DNA from: Rhyzopertha dominica
Lineage: Eukaryota; Arthropoda; Insecta; Coleoptera; Bostrichidae
NCBI GenBank assembly: GCA_025024175.1
Contig: QCXZ01000001.1
Span: 1,612,001-1,676,000, forward strand
DNA length: 64,000 nucleotides
Direction: 5' to 3'
Position numbers and translations under genes: made by a program. The notes under the pieces are model-generated. The model saw only the letters and a program-made list of their open reading frames with translations. It searched no databases and was not told the DNA's origin. Positions 26,601-38,109 of the stretch are shown here, one piece after another. Within the stretch, counting starts at the first letter, position 1. The number at the start of each line of letters is the position of its first letter.

Positions 26601-26934
26601 TGCTAAGGAACAGTATTTGGAAAACTTTCCCATTCCACGGAAGAGCTGTATCTCCTATTATGCAATATAATATAACCCAAGAAAACGCAGTGACGAGAAA
26701 TAATACTGAAGTTCTTGCAAATTCCCGATAAGTTGGACAATACGGAAATCGACATACTACTTTCCATGCTGGTGGGCTCCAAGTTATTACGTCTTCTTCT
26801 GATCTGTACTGTAAGCATAGATTATATATGCATTTTCTGCAAAATAAAATATTACACCCGGGTTTTTCAAGTTGTGTCGCTTACCTCCAATGTTTAAGTA
26901 ATCTGGATAGAAATGTCATTTTGTCAGGTGTCAT
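23363..26934 (-). CDS. NHA gene C: diverged SLC9B-type paralog lacking the Asp-Asp pair
   Basis: Exons in transcription order are 26885-26934 (tentative), 26459-26836, 25531-26407 and 23363-23656, giving 1599 nt, or 532 residues plus stop. The 378- and 877-nt exons match genes A and B exactly in length and phase, and the frame is open throughout. Conserved residues are altered, however: GIDDA is GINCA (about N244/C245), AGLDLDP is GIGLQLNP, VSPAVVV is LAPPIII, and the basic position of RILST is Lys. The Glu near residue 181 is kept. The N-terminal tail is nearly absent, and two introns are only 48 and 51 nt. It is inferred to be a transport-altered or non-transporting paralog under coding constraint. 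Early decay without a stop is possible but less likely. Confidence 0.85.
23930..25490 (-). mobile_element. BEL/Pao-like LTR retrotransposon integrase remnant in gene C intron 3
   Basis: Two open pieces on the minus strand are recognisable. 24323-24520 has the zinc-finger-side CNICKKRNAKP and RSFIIVAMDYFWSMDVT followed by RRTKRWCI, the BEL/Pao integrase region around the first catalytic Asp. 23932-24174 has TWERMVQSVKSVLKTIL and INSRPL, the conserved W-E-R-x-x-x-S-V-K and N-S-R-P-L blocks near the end of the core. The stretch up to about 25490 is probably older Pol sequence but is too decayed to align by eye. It lies in the same orientation as gene C. Confidence 0.55.
25531..26407 (-). CDS. 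NHA gene C, exon 3 (antiporter core, Asn-Cys in place of Asp-Asp)
   Basis: 877 nt, acceptor TTTGTAG|GAAAACTG, donor ATACAG|GTTCGT (a weak donor). The membrane-core layout is intact from ALVCVLVGIGL to KATIQ, but GINCA replaces GIDDA. It retains GYRGAGPVAA and the [10 protein letters not shown] helix. Confidence 0.9.
26459..26836 (-). CDS. NHA gene C, exon 2 (first membrane helices)
   Basis: 378 nt, acceptor TTTTGCAG|AAAATGC, donor GTCAG|GTAAAA. It aligns end to end with the gene A and B exons: IYNLCLQYRSEEDVITW stands opposite the WYSVCLKC segment, then FPYCPTYREFAR, helices, and IPPLVGMLYTGF. The Trp-Trp pair and several Cys are lost. Confidence 0.88.
26885..26934 (-). CDS. NHA gene C, candidate exon 1
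   Basis: Encodes MTPDKMTFLSRLLKHW plus two bases and ends TGGAG|GTAAGC, in phase 2 as the next acceptor requires. An in-frame stop lies eleven codons upstream of the first Met, so this would be the translation start. A second in-frame Met is at 26919. There is no homology to genes A or B; the evidence is only phase, donor quality and position, and an unseen distal first exon is possible. Confidence 0.45.
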
Positions 26935-27907
26935 AAACTGTATATATTTGCCTAACTCCGACTATCCTGCCGTGGATGGCATAAAACGAGTGCCTCCCCA
27001 GAGTAAGTGCACCGTTTCAAACTATTTTATTGATGACTTACATTTATCTTATTTCTGAAATCTGAATGCTAATCTAATTGTTCAATGACTTTCGGCATTT
27101 TGGCAGTGTAGCAGAGCTTGGTTCTCGACTGGAGCATTTACTAAAGATAGGTGCAGGTGAACAGCGTTTATTCAATTTAAACGAACATATACACAATACT
27201 AATAATACAATTCTTTTTGAACAGACATATCTATATCATTACATTTCCATAACAACCCTATTTTTACTGTTTTTGCCCATTTTAAGTTATTGACAAACTT
27301 CCTTGACTTTGAAACAAGTTCATTGCTTATTACAAAACAGGCAGTTTGCGCATTTTCATGTTATGAATGCCTTGAATTCTTAAATGCACAACAAAGGTTC
27401 CTGCATTTTACATTTGATGCATAAGAACATTATCAATTAGGTATCTTAGGTCTACCTAGCGTCCCAGAGCGTTGGACTTGTGCTAAAGACGACCACAGAA
27501 GTTGGAGACTGTTACCGGCAACACTTTCCCTGCTATTGTGGCTACAATAATGGAAGAAGACCGCATGGAAAAATAAGCAATATACTAATACCAAACGACA
27601 AATATATTTGTCTTCTTTGCAGAAAATTTAATTGCATGATGTATTATATTAGACTTTATCGCACATTTAAAAAATATACGTTTCATTTGCAAGCATGATC
27701 AGCTAACCCATTGTGCTTTTTTGGATAATGAAACTAGAATAAATTGGAATTAACATCTTTAATGTTACCTATGTACAATTGAGTATTTCAGTATAAAAAC
27801 TTTTACTCTCTAGTGTCCATCTTAAAAAGTAATCAAAATCTATTGGCACCTTATTAATACAGTGTAGTAATTTTTTGCTAAATTCATAATCTACAAAAAA
27901 ATTAGAC
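26935..27907. other. Short intergenic region between NHA genes C and B
   Basis: Under 1 kb separates the gene B stop from the candidate gene C start. It must hold the gene B polyadenylation site and either a gene C promoter or undetected gene C leader exons. No coding exon is convincing. Confidence 0.4.
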
Positions 27908-28216
27908 TTATACTTGATGCCTCGTAATGTCCTTCTGTAGGGCACAGTCGTTGCTCTCTTCGATAGTGTCTTTCTCTTCATCTTCGTCAATGATACTTAT
28001 ATCCCTAATGGAAGGTCTGTGGCTTCTTTTCCACGATTCCGAATGATGTGGGATTGCTGTCTTGGTTAGAAGGCGTGGACCGCTAACAGTAATTAACATA
28101 GCTGCGGTCGGTGCTGTCATCATGATTGATAAGACGCAAACCATAGCGACTGCTTCGCCGTGTTTTACGAATGTTTCGTCGGTCGCCACAGATAACAGCA
28201 TGGTACCTAGGGCAGC
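27908..28216 (-). CDS. NHA gene B, exon 5 (C-terminus)
   Basis: 309 nt, acceptor TTTTTAG|GCTGCC. It begins AALGTM, has a final helix (SIMMTAPTAAMLI), and then the same [13 protein letters not shown] tail as gene A with an acidic stretch. The stop is at 27908. A possible ATTAAA polyadenylation signal lies at 27758-27763 (minus strand), about 145 nt further on. Confidence 0.92.
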   Translation of the reverse strand, partial: AALGTMLLSVATDETFVKHGEAVAMVCVLSIMMTAPTAAMLITVSGPRLLTKTAIPHHSESWKRSHRPSIRDISIIDEDEEKDTIEESNDCALQKDITRHQV

Positions 28217-31200
28217 CTAAAAATAAATTTTAAATGAAATTCCATTGTAGTGAAAAGGCCAAAGCGTGACGTGATAACATGCTAGGTAACTTAATGCATA
28301 GTAGTATTTGTAATTACTGTACTCTGGAATAAAATATGTAATGGCGTGCAATCGGCCATAAACATATACAAGAGAAGTTAATCACCTTATACTAATTAAT
28401 CATATAACTGGTAATGCCTCAAAAATCATCTACTGAGCTTGTAAAGTGCAGACATACATAGTAACATAAGGTATTAGCTACAATCATTTATAATAGCATC
28501 TGCAACATTTGTCCAGATCGCAGTATCATTTAAGACAATAGATAAGAAGTTTTGTTCTTGATACACCAAATCGAATCATATAAAAATGGATATTTATATT
28601 AAAAATTTTCAGATCTAGGTAAAGGGTCCTTTTAAGTTTCACTTAGATTTCACTTTCTGTTAAAAATTATCAAATTAGTAATTAATTATTATTAGAGATC
28701 GGAATATATGCAAGGATAATTTGTCAAAATATCTGCACATAAATGCATGCACTTTAATGCATTTGTAGCTACAGAAAAACTTTGTTATAAGAATAATTTA
28801 TTAATATGCTTCTTTTAACAGCATACATATTTAATATTGTAATAGGAAAGTAACTGTATACTTTCGTTATACCTAATAATAAAGTTAATATTATTAGTTT
28901 ATTAATAATTATGACATACCGATAGAGAACTTAAAATCTCATTGATATATCATACAAAAAAAGAAGCATTTTGATTAAAATCCGAGCTCTAGTTGCTACT
29001 AACTGCAAGACAGNCAGTCCTTGTAGACTCCATCGTGCCATAACATTTTTACTTCGATTTATACAGTGTGTTTTTCAAGCGATAGTGAATATTTGAAGAT
29101 TTCACTTTTTATTATAAACTTGACCGATTTACATGTGCCTCGGTATTCTTCTATTATTATTTTTTTGTGTAAGGAACATACACTTTATTATCTTTTCATC
29201 TGGAAATTTCATGCCTGGCGCGGCTAAATGATTTCTCAAATAAGTTTTTGATCACTATAAATCAAAATCCACAGATTTCGAACCAGAAATTCTGACTTTA
29301 ACTTCAGTATTTATGCCTCGTCGTCAAATCGTAGGTTTCTGCGCTAGGCTTGTTTTGCTTTCATTTGTTTTAAACTGAAGTTTGACACATGAGATAAGGT
29401 GTATTCAGTGCAATAATAACGTGTTCATTGATAAAATTGGAATATGGAGCGTCAACATTTGACTAGAGATGAAATATTACGTGCTGTTGTAATGTTAGAT
29501 GGTGGTTGTGCTCAAACTCAAGTTGCGACTGCATTTGCCACTTCAAAGAGCGTAATCTGTAGACTGGCCAAGGTACCAAGAAACAGGCGATGTGGCCTAA
29601 AGGCACACAGGTCCTAGATGCGTGCAGGTCTACACAGTCATCGTCCAATTACAGTACGTAGGGGCAATCGCGACCGTCGTTTACAATGGGCCCAAGAACA
29701 TGTGAATTGGATTTAACCACAATGGGTAATGTTCTCTTCACGGATGAGTTTAGGTTTGGGTTTCGGCCGGATAGTAGAAGAGTAAGGATTTGGCGTGGAA
29801 AGCGTGAATTAGAGAGGATCAGGCACTTTCAGGAGTCCCATATGTACAGAGCAGGATCTGTCATCGTTTGGGGCGGTATCATTCTCCACCATAAAACAGA
29901 CCTCGTTTGCATCGACAGAACAAGGACTCAGGATCGATACAATGAGCAAGTTCTAGAACCTGTTGTTCAACGATTTGCATATGCTGTCGGGCCAGATTTA
30001 CTGTATATGCATGACAATGCACGACCACATATTGGTCAGAGAGTAACCAACTGGTTGGCTGACGAACTGATGAAACTACCTAAATAATGTTTTATAATAC
30101 CTATTCACTATAAACGAAGAAAATTGGAATGCTACTTTCATATACGTAATCTTTATATGTATAATTAGTCTTCTATTATAAGAAAATTGACTCGATTGAT
30201 ATTTCTTTGTTGCAGGTAGTGATGAGATTATATGTTTAAGATTATTTTCAATAGTTTCAGTATGATAAGACAGGTTGATGTTACTTTTGTGGGATACTAA
30301 ATCTGTTAATGATCCTTAATGCTAGCGCATTGTATTGTTTTTTATAGGTACCATACAAACAAGTAACAAACACATGCAAGTATGACACTTTTACAATTAG
30401 TTGTTTTGTGGTTGAAAGTTATAACGATTTGTTTTTTTTCCAACACATAATATATCAAAATAATACACAAAGTTATAGACCTTGCGTGCATCACTCAGAC
30501 AATTATCTTTCAATAATTTATCATCACTTCCTACATGGAAGAGGTTCACATCATTTAACATTTAATAAGACCTTGATATCTGCCTTCAGTTAAAAATTAT
30601 AGTTACAAAAGTATAAAAGCTAGACTACACAAAGATTAATCACAAAATTGATACTCACTTGGACAGTAGCTTTAGACATCCAACACAAGGAAACGAACAG
30701 CTTCTCCTTCAGATTCAGTTTGCTACCTATCCCAACAACAACCGTAGATAAAATCCTGATGACTATACCCACAAAGAGTATACCAACACCGATGCCCACT
30801 ACGCTGCCCTCCAGTTCAGATATGTTAATCTGGGCGCCGGTGATTCCAAACAGGATCGGCTGAAACACGACCCAAAATATTTCGAAAGCTGTAGCCGCTG
30901 GGTTTTCTTCGATGTCCCACCCCTGCTTCGTCCAGTACACAATGGACATGAACGCCGCTGTTACCGCTCCTAGAGGCCCGGCTCCTTCGTAGCCGATTAC
31001 TTCGCTACCAAACACTGCGATGGTCCCTCCGACCAGAAGTAGAAGGATACGGAGCGGCACCACGAAAGGATCGTGTCTTTCAGGAGCGTAGTTGGAAATG
31101 AAGCCCCAAACAATCCCAAAAACGATACCACCTATGATGGACAGAGGCCCCTGGATTATCTGCGACGACAGCGAGTCGTTGGAGGCAATGAAGCTTTTGA

Positions 31201-34200
31201 CTATTCCGAAAGTGGCAACGGAAACAGCGTCATCTATTCCTGCCACGGCAATAATTAGGGTTGGGATTCCTTTCGCAACGCCATAGCCCTTTGCCCGAAT
31301 TCTCACCAGGCAGGCCACAACAACTGCTGGAGATACCGCCGCCACTATACTCGCTAATCCAATCGCCCACAGCCAGGGTAAATCCAAGAGGTAGTGCGAC
31401 ATGACCGTAACCACTCCCGCCTCTACTATCCATGGTACCAGTCCTAGCTTCAAGACGGTGAATTTCAGCCTTTTCAGAGCGTGCGGATCGAGATCTAAAC
31501 CAGCACGTACCAGTAAGATGACAAGGGCCATTTTTCTGTGAATAAGTACAGTAGTTACCTGAAGAACTCAATGCCAATTTATATTGTGTATGTATTAATT
31601 TGATCATTGGAAATGTCAAGCGTTACAGTTATTCTGTAGATTTGAAGGTGCTTTTTAATGGAAGCATCAACGATTATAAAACTTAGTCTAGATAAAATCA
31701 CTTTTAAATAAATTGCAATAGCGGTCCTTATACGAGGTAAGCGACAATAATTCCTGGCCTGTCAATGAAAGAAGCAAAGTACAACAAGTCCTTATTGTTT
31801 TTTAATGTAATCTCCCTTGACAATTCAGCCTAATAACTGCGTTCGCACTCCGCTCACACTATTTATGTATTGTTGTAAGTATTTTTCATATGGTTTTTAG
31901 CCCTCTATTTCTTGTATAGTTAATTAATTAAAGAAGGAGATATAAAATCTCCGAAAGCTTGGCCAAGATAAAATAGTTTCATACCTATACTGTACCTTAA
32001 TATATTAACATACATATTTTATGACAATATGATACAGAAAATGTAAAATCAAAATATATATCACCAAAATTTATTTGAAATACGTGGTATAGTTCAGAAA
32101 TAAGAATCGTACGAATAAGTTGTTTGCGGTATCTTTTATTACATTCAAGCTGCATTAAAGAATGAAAATAGGCTATAAGAATAGTATGTATGTGTGTAAA
32201 GGATTGCTATGCATTTGCGTATACGCTTCAGTTTAAATACCTTGACAATTAAATTCTTGTAGGTAACTACTTTATAGGAATCCTGAAATCGCTCATGATT
32301 TTGTAAGTCATTTAATATCAAATATGGTATTTTATTATGTTCTCAAATGGTCCTACACAATTATAGGATATAACTGGTCAATAATCTATTGCACTGACTT
32401 AGTGTCAACTTGATTGCACCTATAAATAGTACCACAAAAATGGGTTTCTTTTAAATGACTAATACCTTTTTCATTACTCCGTAAACTTACGTACATTTTT
32501 GCCTATAAATTCAGTCTCTTTTAACTTACAAGAAATCATGAAAATGAAACAAATAAATCTGCAATTTTTCTTAAAATTTTATAGTGTTATGGGTATATGC
32601 AGGGACATTAATTGCAGTCACTTAATATTAGTAGTCTGAAAATACATTCAAATAGCCAATGTGGTTATTTTACATAATAGTATTATTTTAAAAATAAATT
32701 GAGAATCCATGACGGCTATGCGCATATGATTTTGATTTATGGTGGATGCAAGAAAATGCTTCCGCTGCTGCCCGTTTATACAGACAACGCTTTCCAAATA
32801 GAAGAGCTCCTGCCTATACAATCTTCAAGAGACTTGAATTAACTTTAAGGACATACTGGCCACCACTGAAAAAGTCACTTGCAATTGGTTCAGGCCTTAA
32901 AGGAGACAGATTACCCTAAAAAACTGGCTTTTTGTAACTTTCTTCGGGAACACCAAAATTTGAATGTGAGATTTTATGACAACATTTATTTCTCAGATGA
33001 AGCAAGATTTTCTAATAATGGTGGAGTCAACAAACATAACATGCCTGTACTTTTTCAAAATGTAAATTTACAAGTAAGACGAGATCTATGGTTCCAACAA
33101 GATGGGGCACCTGCGCATTATAATAGAATAGTGCGAAATCATCTTGATTTGGTTTTGCCTAACCGATGGATAGGAAGAGGTTCAATTAATCCTTGATCAC
33201 CGAGAAGCCCGGACCTTACTCCTTTGGATTTTTTTCTGTGTGGAATGGTAGAAGAGCAAGTATACCAAACACCAATTGAAAGTGTAGAACATTTAAAAAA
33301 TTAAATACATTTTGACCATTTCTTACATTAATGTTATTGAATAAACATTTTTCAAAAATACATTTTGTTTTACAATACCGAATTTAGTTAAAGCAAATGA
33401 TTGAAGTTTATGTAAAAATTTATGAATTTATACAGCTCTCTACGATAAACAATTATCAATGTTACCTCTGCAAATGTATTTTGACTTGCATTTTTAATTT
33501 CGTCAGGGTCATTATGATTCGTGGAACATCCTGTATAGTAAATCTCAATGTTTCCTTGATTTAATATAGTAATACTGCTATTCTATAGATATATCTCGCG
33601 AGGATGCGAATGCTTTCTACAACCGTACTTGAAAATTTCTTTGTGGAAAAAATGATAGCAATAGAGAAACTGTTGAAAACGAAAAGAAGACTTATTAAGA
33701 GGTGTTATTTATTTAAAGCTGATTTGAAAGATAAAGGTCTCAAATTTTGAGATGGCGTCTCTGCTCACGTTACGCAACAGCAATTGTTTAGATAGCAGCC
33801 CCGCTATTTATGAATTGTTCTGAAGTTCTGGAATACTCGCAAAGGTTAACACTGCAGCTAATGAAGGTTATGTTGCCTGGCAGTCTGTGGGCGATCGAAT
33901 TCACCGAAGGCCTTTAAATGAATGTGAACGATGGCGGTGGAGTAGTAGTCGATGAATTGTATCAGAAACTTTTTAACAACGACGAACATCATTAATTATG
34001 ATGAATCGGTTTGAAGGCCAATAACATCGCCGGTTTAGAGAGACAAAGCGCTGCAGAGCTATACAGGTGTATAAAATATTCAGTGGAAAATGAGTAATAA
34101 GAAGTTATAAAAGTCTACGAAGAAAACAATAGGATAACAAAGTATATCAGACGTCAACCCGGTCTCAAAGCACAGAACATTAAAATGTAGTACGTGCACA

Positions 34201-37200
34201 TACGTTTTATTTGCTTACGGAGCACATAGTGCAATTTTTATTAATTAATGTATTTGAATACGGGTAGACGTTAGCAGGTCAGCGCATGTAAGCGTATTTA
34301 GCTATTACCTTTCACAACACTATCGCAAACAAATTGTACGTATTAAGATGTAATCGCCTTTAGCATACGCTATCCTAATGAAAATCAAATAAAGCTTTAC
34401 TTACCTCAATTGTGGAGTCAGACGAGAGTACGAATCATCTATGTATACCAATCCAAGGTTCTGGAAGATAAGTCCTGTAAACAGCATCCCAACCAGTGGT
34501 GGAAGAGTGGTTAGACTGAATAACCATCCGCCAAGAAAGGATGATACGGACAGGAATATAAGGGTGTACAGTATGCCATCTGGAGGTGCAGCAGGTGATC
34601 CCACGATGGTGTACAGTACAGCCCAACTGAATAAACCGATTATACAAATTGCTATAATCCTGGAAAATTGGCGATAGGAAGGACAAAAGGGATGGGGACA
34701 TATCGTTGGCCAAATGTCTGGTTGCCATGATGGGTGGTGTTCCTCTTGCCTGCATTTTAGGCAAAACCTGTACCACCAAGAACTGGAAATATAAATAGGC
34801 GTTAATTCACAATTAACGGGTTGTCTACTTATCGTTTATACACGGCCACAAAATAGTGAGACTATCTAAGGGCACCTAGTTCCTTTCATTCGAAGAGGTT
34901 CAGCAATAGTCGCACTGCTATGACACACTGGTGATGAGAGTGAAAACTACAACTCAATTTCAACATTTGAATACATGTGCCGCTGAGACGAAGTTCAAGG
35001 CCCCGAAATTTTGATCTCCCACTTAACCCTAATATATATGCTCTCCTTTAACGAAAGCATGTGATCTGTTTGTCTCCCGAACAAAAGCTAATTGGCATTC
35101 ACTTAATTACAGTAAGAGGTTTTGTTTATCTTGCTAAAAATATAATTAATTTTTGTACGGGATATCTCTTTACACATTTAAGAAGTTTTTAGTTTTATTG
35201 CTAATTCATTAAACGACACTAGAGTAGAAAACATGCGAGCAATTAGCCACCTTGAAATACTTGCATTCTTTCACAGAGCTAAAAATATTTGCTGCAGATA
35301 CTGGAGCGCGTGACTTAAATATTATGTTGCGGGTATTCATTACGGATATAATAACGGTGTTTGTAGTATATACGACTTTATTACTAAACTATAGACCGTT
35401 TCTGAGAACCACGAGGAATTATTTGTACACATTAACGAAAGGAAATTCGCCAGAAGCTGTTATTTGACACTTCGCACGAAGATAAGCTGTAATATTAATA
35501 AACACCGGTCGACATTGATAGCACCTGACCAAGAATGGTGCTATTGGATATGATGAGCGTTAAAATTGGTAATAATTGTTTTCTAGTGACTGAAGGTTCC
35601 TATTACCGCAGCAAAAAGCTGGTCTGTAAACGACAATTTGTCATGAGTCATAGAAAAAAGGTTTGTCCATAGTATCTGTATCGCAAGGTAGATAATAGTA
35701 CCAAACTGTCGTTTCAAGTTACTATAGGTACAAATAAACGGATATGCAAGGTTTCGTTATTTTTCTATATTGTAGCTACAAGCTTTAGGCGTCTTTAGGT
35801 CGACTCATATTGTATTTGAAAGAACAACATTCTTATAATGTACAACACAGAATGTGTTTTGATAAGACGCTAGACCCTGTATTTGCTTTCGCAATCGGTC
35901 GCTGGAAATTTGTACATCATTTACAATCCTTAATATACATGGACATTTGAATGTAAGGTGTGTCGCTTACACGGCTTGTGCAATAATTCTGGCCGAATAA
36001 TCACTTCGTCACTGCTGAAAAATTAGAAGACTGCAGCGTAGCATGCCTTATGGAACGTGACAGTTAATTCGAACGAAGTAGATTTTCAAACAAACAATGC
36101 ACATTTGCGTGTTGGATTACAAACAGCTGGATGGTTTGTAGTTCATTCATTTTTTAATAGTTTCCAGGCAGCTTATTATTAAACGCGTGCTAGACATGAT
36201 TAAGAATCTACTACTTTTTATGTAGAGCTATTATTATGTGCATATGTAAAATGTTGTCGATTGCTACATACACTATCTTTTCAACCGCTACTTCTATTGC
36301 TCTAAAACTATCTTCGCCCTCTAACTGCTATATGATTTCGTTTGTTAGGTAGCTTGGAAAGAAGCTGATTATTTTTCTTTCGCGATATTTATCAGATAAT
36401 TTTGACGATCGCCCAGATCATAAAATGATCATTTTTTACAGAGATTGTATTTGGTGTTAAAAATTTTCGGTCTACAATCGTATTTAAACACTAACCCTCT
36501 TTATATAATTTACTGTGGTGGCAATATGCTCTTTTATCATTAAGGCTAACTGTATGATGGTTGCCAATTCCTTTTTATACATACATATTTATCAGCCTGT
36601 TTGTTAACGTATAGAACATGAATTATTTAATTTGTAGGTAATGATCGATTTGTTTTAGAACATTTAGGACTCCACTCCTTCTTTCTCTGGAGCAAGTTGG
36701 GTTTATAAGAATTTTAACAATATATCCAGCCATCTCTCAAAAAAAAAATCATCGAGATATCAGGTCCAGGATAATACCTTCTTCATAATTTCGGAGTTAT
36801 TCCTTAAATTCAAGAGTGTGTACTGCGTGCGCCCAAAGTCTCTCCGTAAATGTTAACGCATTAAGTGGGAAGGTTCGTACGATTTCGAATTAAGTAGTAA
36901 ATTGAAATAGGTCAATCCGTTATGAAATTATAAGGGATTCAATTTGAAAACATTTGAGTGACACATTTGAAACCCTCATAACTACGGAATGGATAATGCG
37001 ATCGTATTATGTAGATTAAGAAAGTGTAATATAATTGCCCTTGATGTTTAAATAGTGGCCCTGACGCATCTGGGATTAAAAAAACATTTTATTTTACCTG
37101 TAAGAAGAATCAATTTTTTAACGATTTTATCACCATCTTCTAGACTTTAGGTACACTCTGTATGTAATATGCTTTTTTCTTTGGTACGACATATGACTGT

Positions 37201-38081
37201 TATTATTAAGTAAGAATAAAATTTTTCAGTCTTTACATAAATTAAAGGGTTTTTAACAGCAGTAATGGCTTAGATGTTCTTTGTCTGTGTTATATCGTTA
37301 TTCAAACGTACTACATGATGGCCCGTAGTGGAAATTTTGCTAAAAAATCAGAGATCACCTGAGCGTTTTCTTTAGACGTGAAAGCAGATCTGCACGTGTC
37401 AGAGCGGGTATTTCAAGTTTCAAATCAGATTGTTTGAGTGAAATCCAGGTGGCTAATTAATTGAGTTACTGCTATGTATACTTACTGTTTGGTATCTTGA
37501 GTTTCTGAATACCTTGATTTGGAATGAATACTGCCGGTGGTAGGGTGTTTCTTGGTTATGGTTTCTCCATAGTGCTGTTTACCATTCACTAGAAATAACA
37601 GGGTAGGTGTAAATTTGCGATACAAAGATAACAATAACTATTTTTGATAGCTCATGCAGATCTATGGAATAATAAGTATTTATATTAAAATGAAATGCAA
37701 CCTCTAACATTAACTGGGTAGTTTGTTGCTTTTATTGGCGTTGCAATACAGCCATAAAACGTAACAAACCCGAATTTAATCAGAGCACAAATGTTAAATA
37801 AGATACTGAAAAGTTTCAAGCATGCTTACAATGAAAACACAGGCTTATCTAGTCTGAAAAAAAGGTTATTAAATCGCGTCCTGTCCCTGTTGGTGGCGTA
37901 TTGAATCCCCTTGATACATGAAAAGAAACAACAGAATAATTTCACACTGATGAACTGGCTTGAAATATTGAAAACTGATACCATTTAACTTACTACTAAT
38001 CGTCTTAACATCTTCGTCACTACTACCACAGTCGGACATATATCCGACCAAGTCACTTTTTTGCACCGGTACGTATTCCAT
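27908..38081 (-). CDS. NHA gene B: SLC9B-type Na+/H+ antiporter, five coding exons
   Basis: Exons in transcription order are 37994-38081, 37486-37588, 34405-34782, 30659-31535 and 27908-28216, all GT-AG with phases 1, 2, 2, 0. The total is 1755 nt, or 584 residues plus stop. It is the closest relative of gene A: exons 3 to 5 have identical lengths (378, 877 and 309 nt). Conserved features are [21 protein letters not shown] (about D291/D292), a Glu near 228, IRILST and KATVQAALG. It is inferred to be a working Na+(Li+)/H+ antiporter made by tandem duplication. Unlike gene A it shows no long Ser/His-rich first exon. Two of its introns hold transposon remnants on the opposite strand. Confidence 0.9.
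29444..30087 (+). pseudogene. Tc1-like transposase pseudogene, C-terminus missing
   Basis: Begins MERQHLTRDEILRAVVMLD, a helix-turn-helix N-terminus (the VATAFATSKSVICRL block is clear). An in-frame TAG follows near 29617, and a frameshift near 29690 moves to the open frame 29686-30087. That part has VLFTDEFRFGF (first Asp), SVIVWGGI and DLLYMHDNARPH (second Asp). It ends NWLADELMKLPK, before the third catalytic residue. It is antisense to NHA gene B, within its intron between exons 4 and 5. Confidence 0.75.
30659..31535 (-). CDS. NHA gene B, exon 4 (antiporter core, DD motif)
   Basis: 877 nt, from CAG|AAAAATGGCC to GTCCAA|GTGAGT. It carries [17 protein letters not shown], the GIDDA Asp pair, GYEGAGPLGA, IRILST, and KATVQ at the donor. 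The frame is intact. Confidence 0.95.
32711..33301 (+). pseudogene. Mariner-like transposase remnant with internal deletion
   Basis: Pieces in order are: a GYAHMILIYGGC start; ENASAAARLYRQRFPNRRAP (N-terminal helix-turn-helix type); NIYFSDEARFSNNGG (first Asp); a jump directly to VLFQNVNLQ; LWFQQDGAPAHYNRIVRNHL (second Asp); and SPDLTPLDFFLCGMVEEQVY (third Asp). The segment between the first two Asp residues is shortened, and a TGA stops the frame at 33196. It lies antisense in the gene B intron between exons 3 and 4. Confidence 0.72.
34405..34782 (-). CDS. NHA gene B, exon 3 (first membrane helices)
   Basis: 378 nt, acceptor TTTCCAG|TTCTTGG, donor TTGAG|GTAAGT. It has the same Cys/Trp-rich opening ([20 protein letters not shown]), hydrophobic helices, and TLPPLVGMLFTGL followed by DDSYSRL. 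Confidence 0.92.
37486..37588 (-). CDS. NHA gene B, exon 2 (linker)
   Basis: This 103-nt exon has acceptor TTTCTAG|TGAATGG and donor AAACA|GTAAGT, and enters in phase 1 and leaves in phase 2. It encodes NGKQHYGETITKK followed by a Ser/Thr-rich stretch with SIHSKSRYSE. It is one codon shorter than the gene A equivalent. Confidence 0.83.
37799..37993 (-). promoter_or_regulatory. Conserved intronic block next to gene B exon 1
   Basis: Non-coding (by splice model) sequence directly following the exon 1 donor, strongly similar along its whole length to 51440-51643 in gene A. Shared blocks include the reverse complements of ATGAAAAGAAACAACA, GTCTGAAAAAAAGGTTAT and CTGAAAAGTTTCAAGCATGC. Function is unknown; it could govern splicing or transcription. 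Confidence 0.6.
37994..38081 (-). CDS. NHA gene B, exon 1
   Basis: Starts MEYVPVQKSD, is acidic after a conserved SDC, and ends AGTA|GTAAGT in phase 1. I chose this Met over one nine codons upstream because the gene A alternative first exon aligns from here (MDYLPV). The extra upstream codons have no counterpart. Confidence 0.72.
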
Positions 38082-38109
38082 TATCACCGCGATAAGCCGG
38101 CAATGCAAA

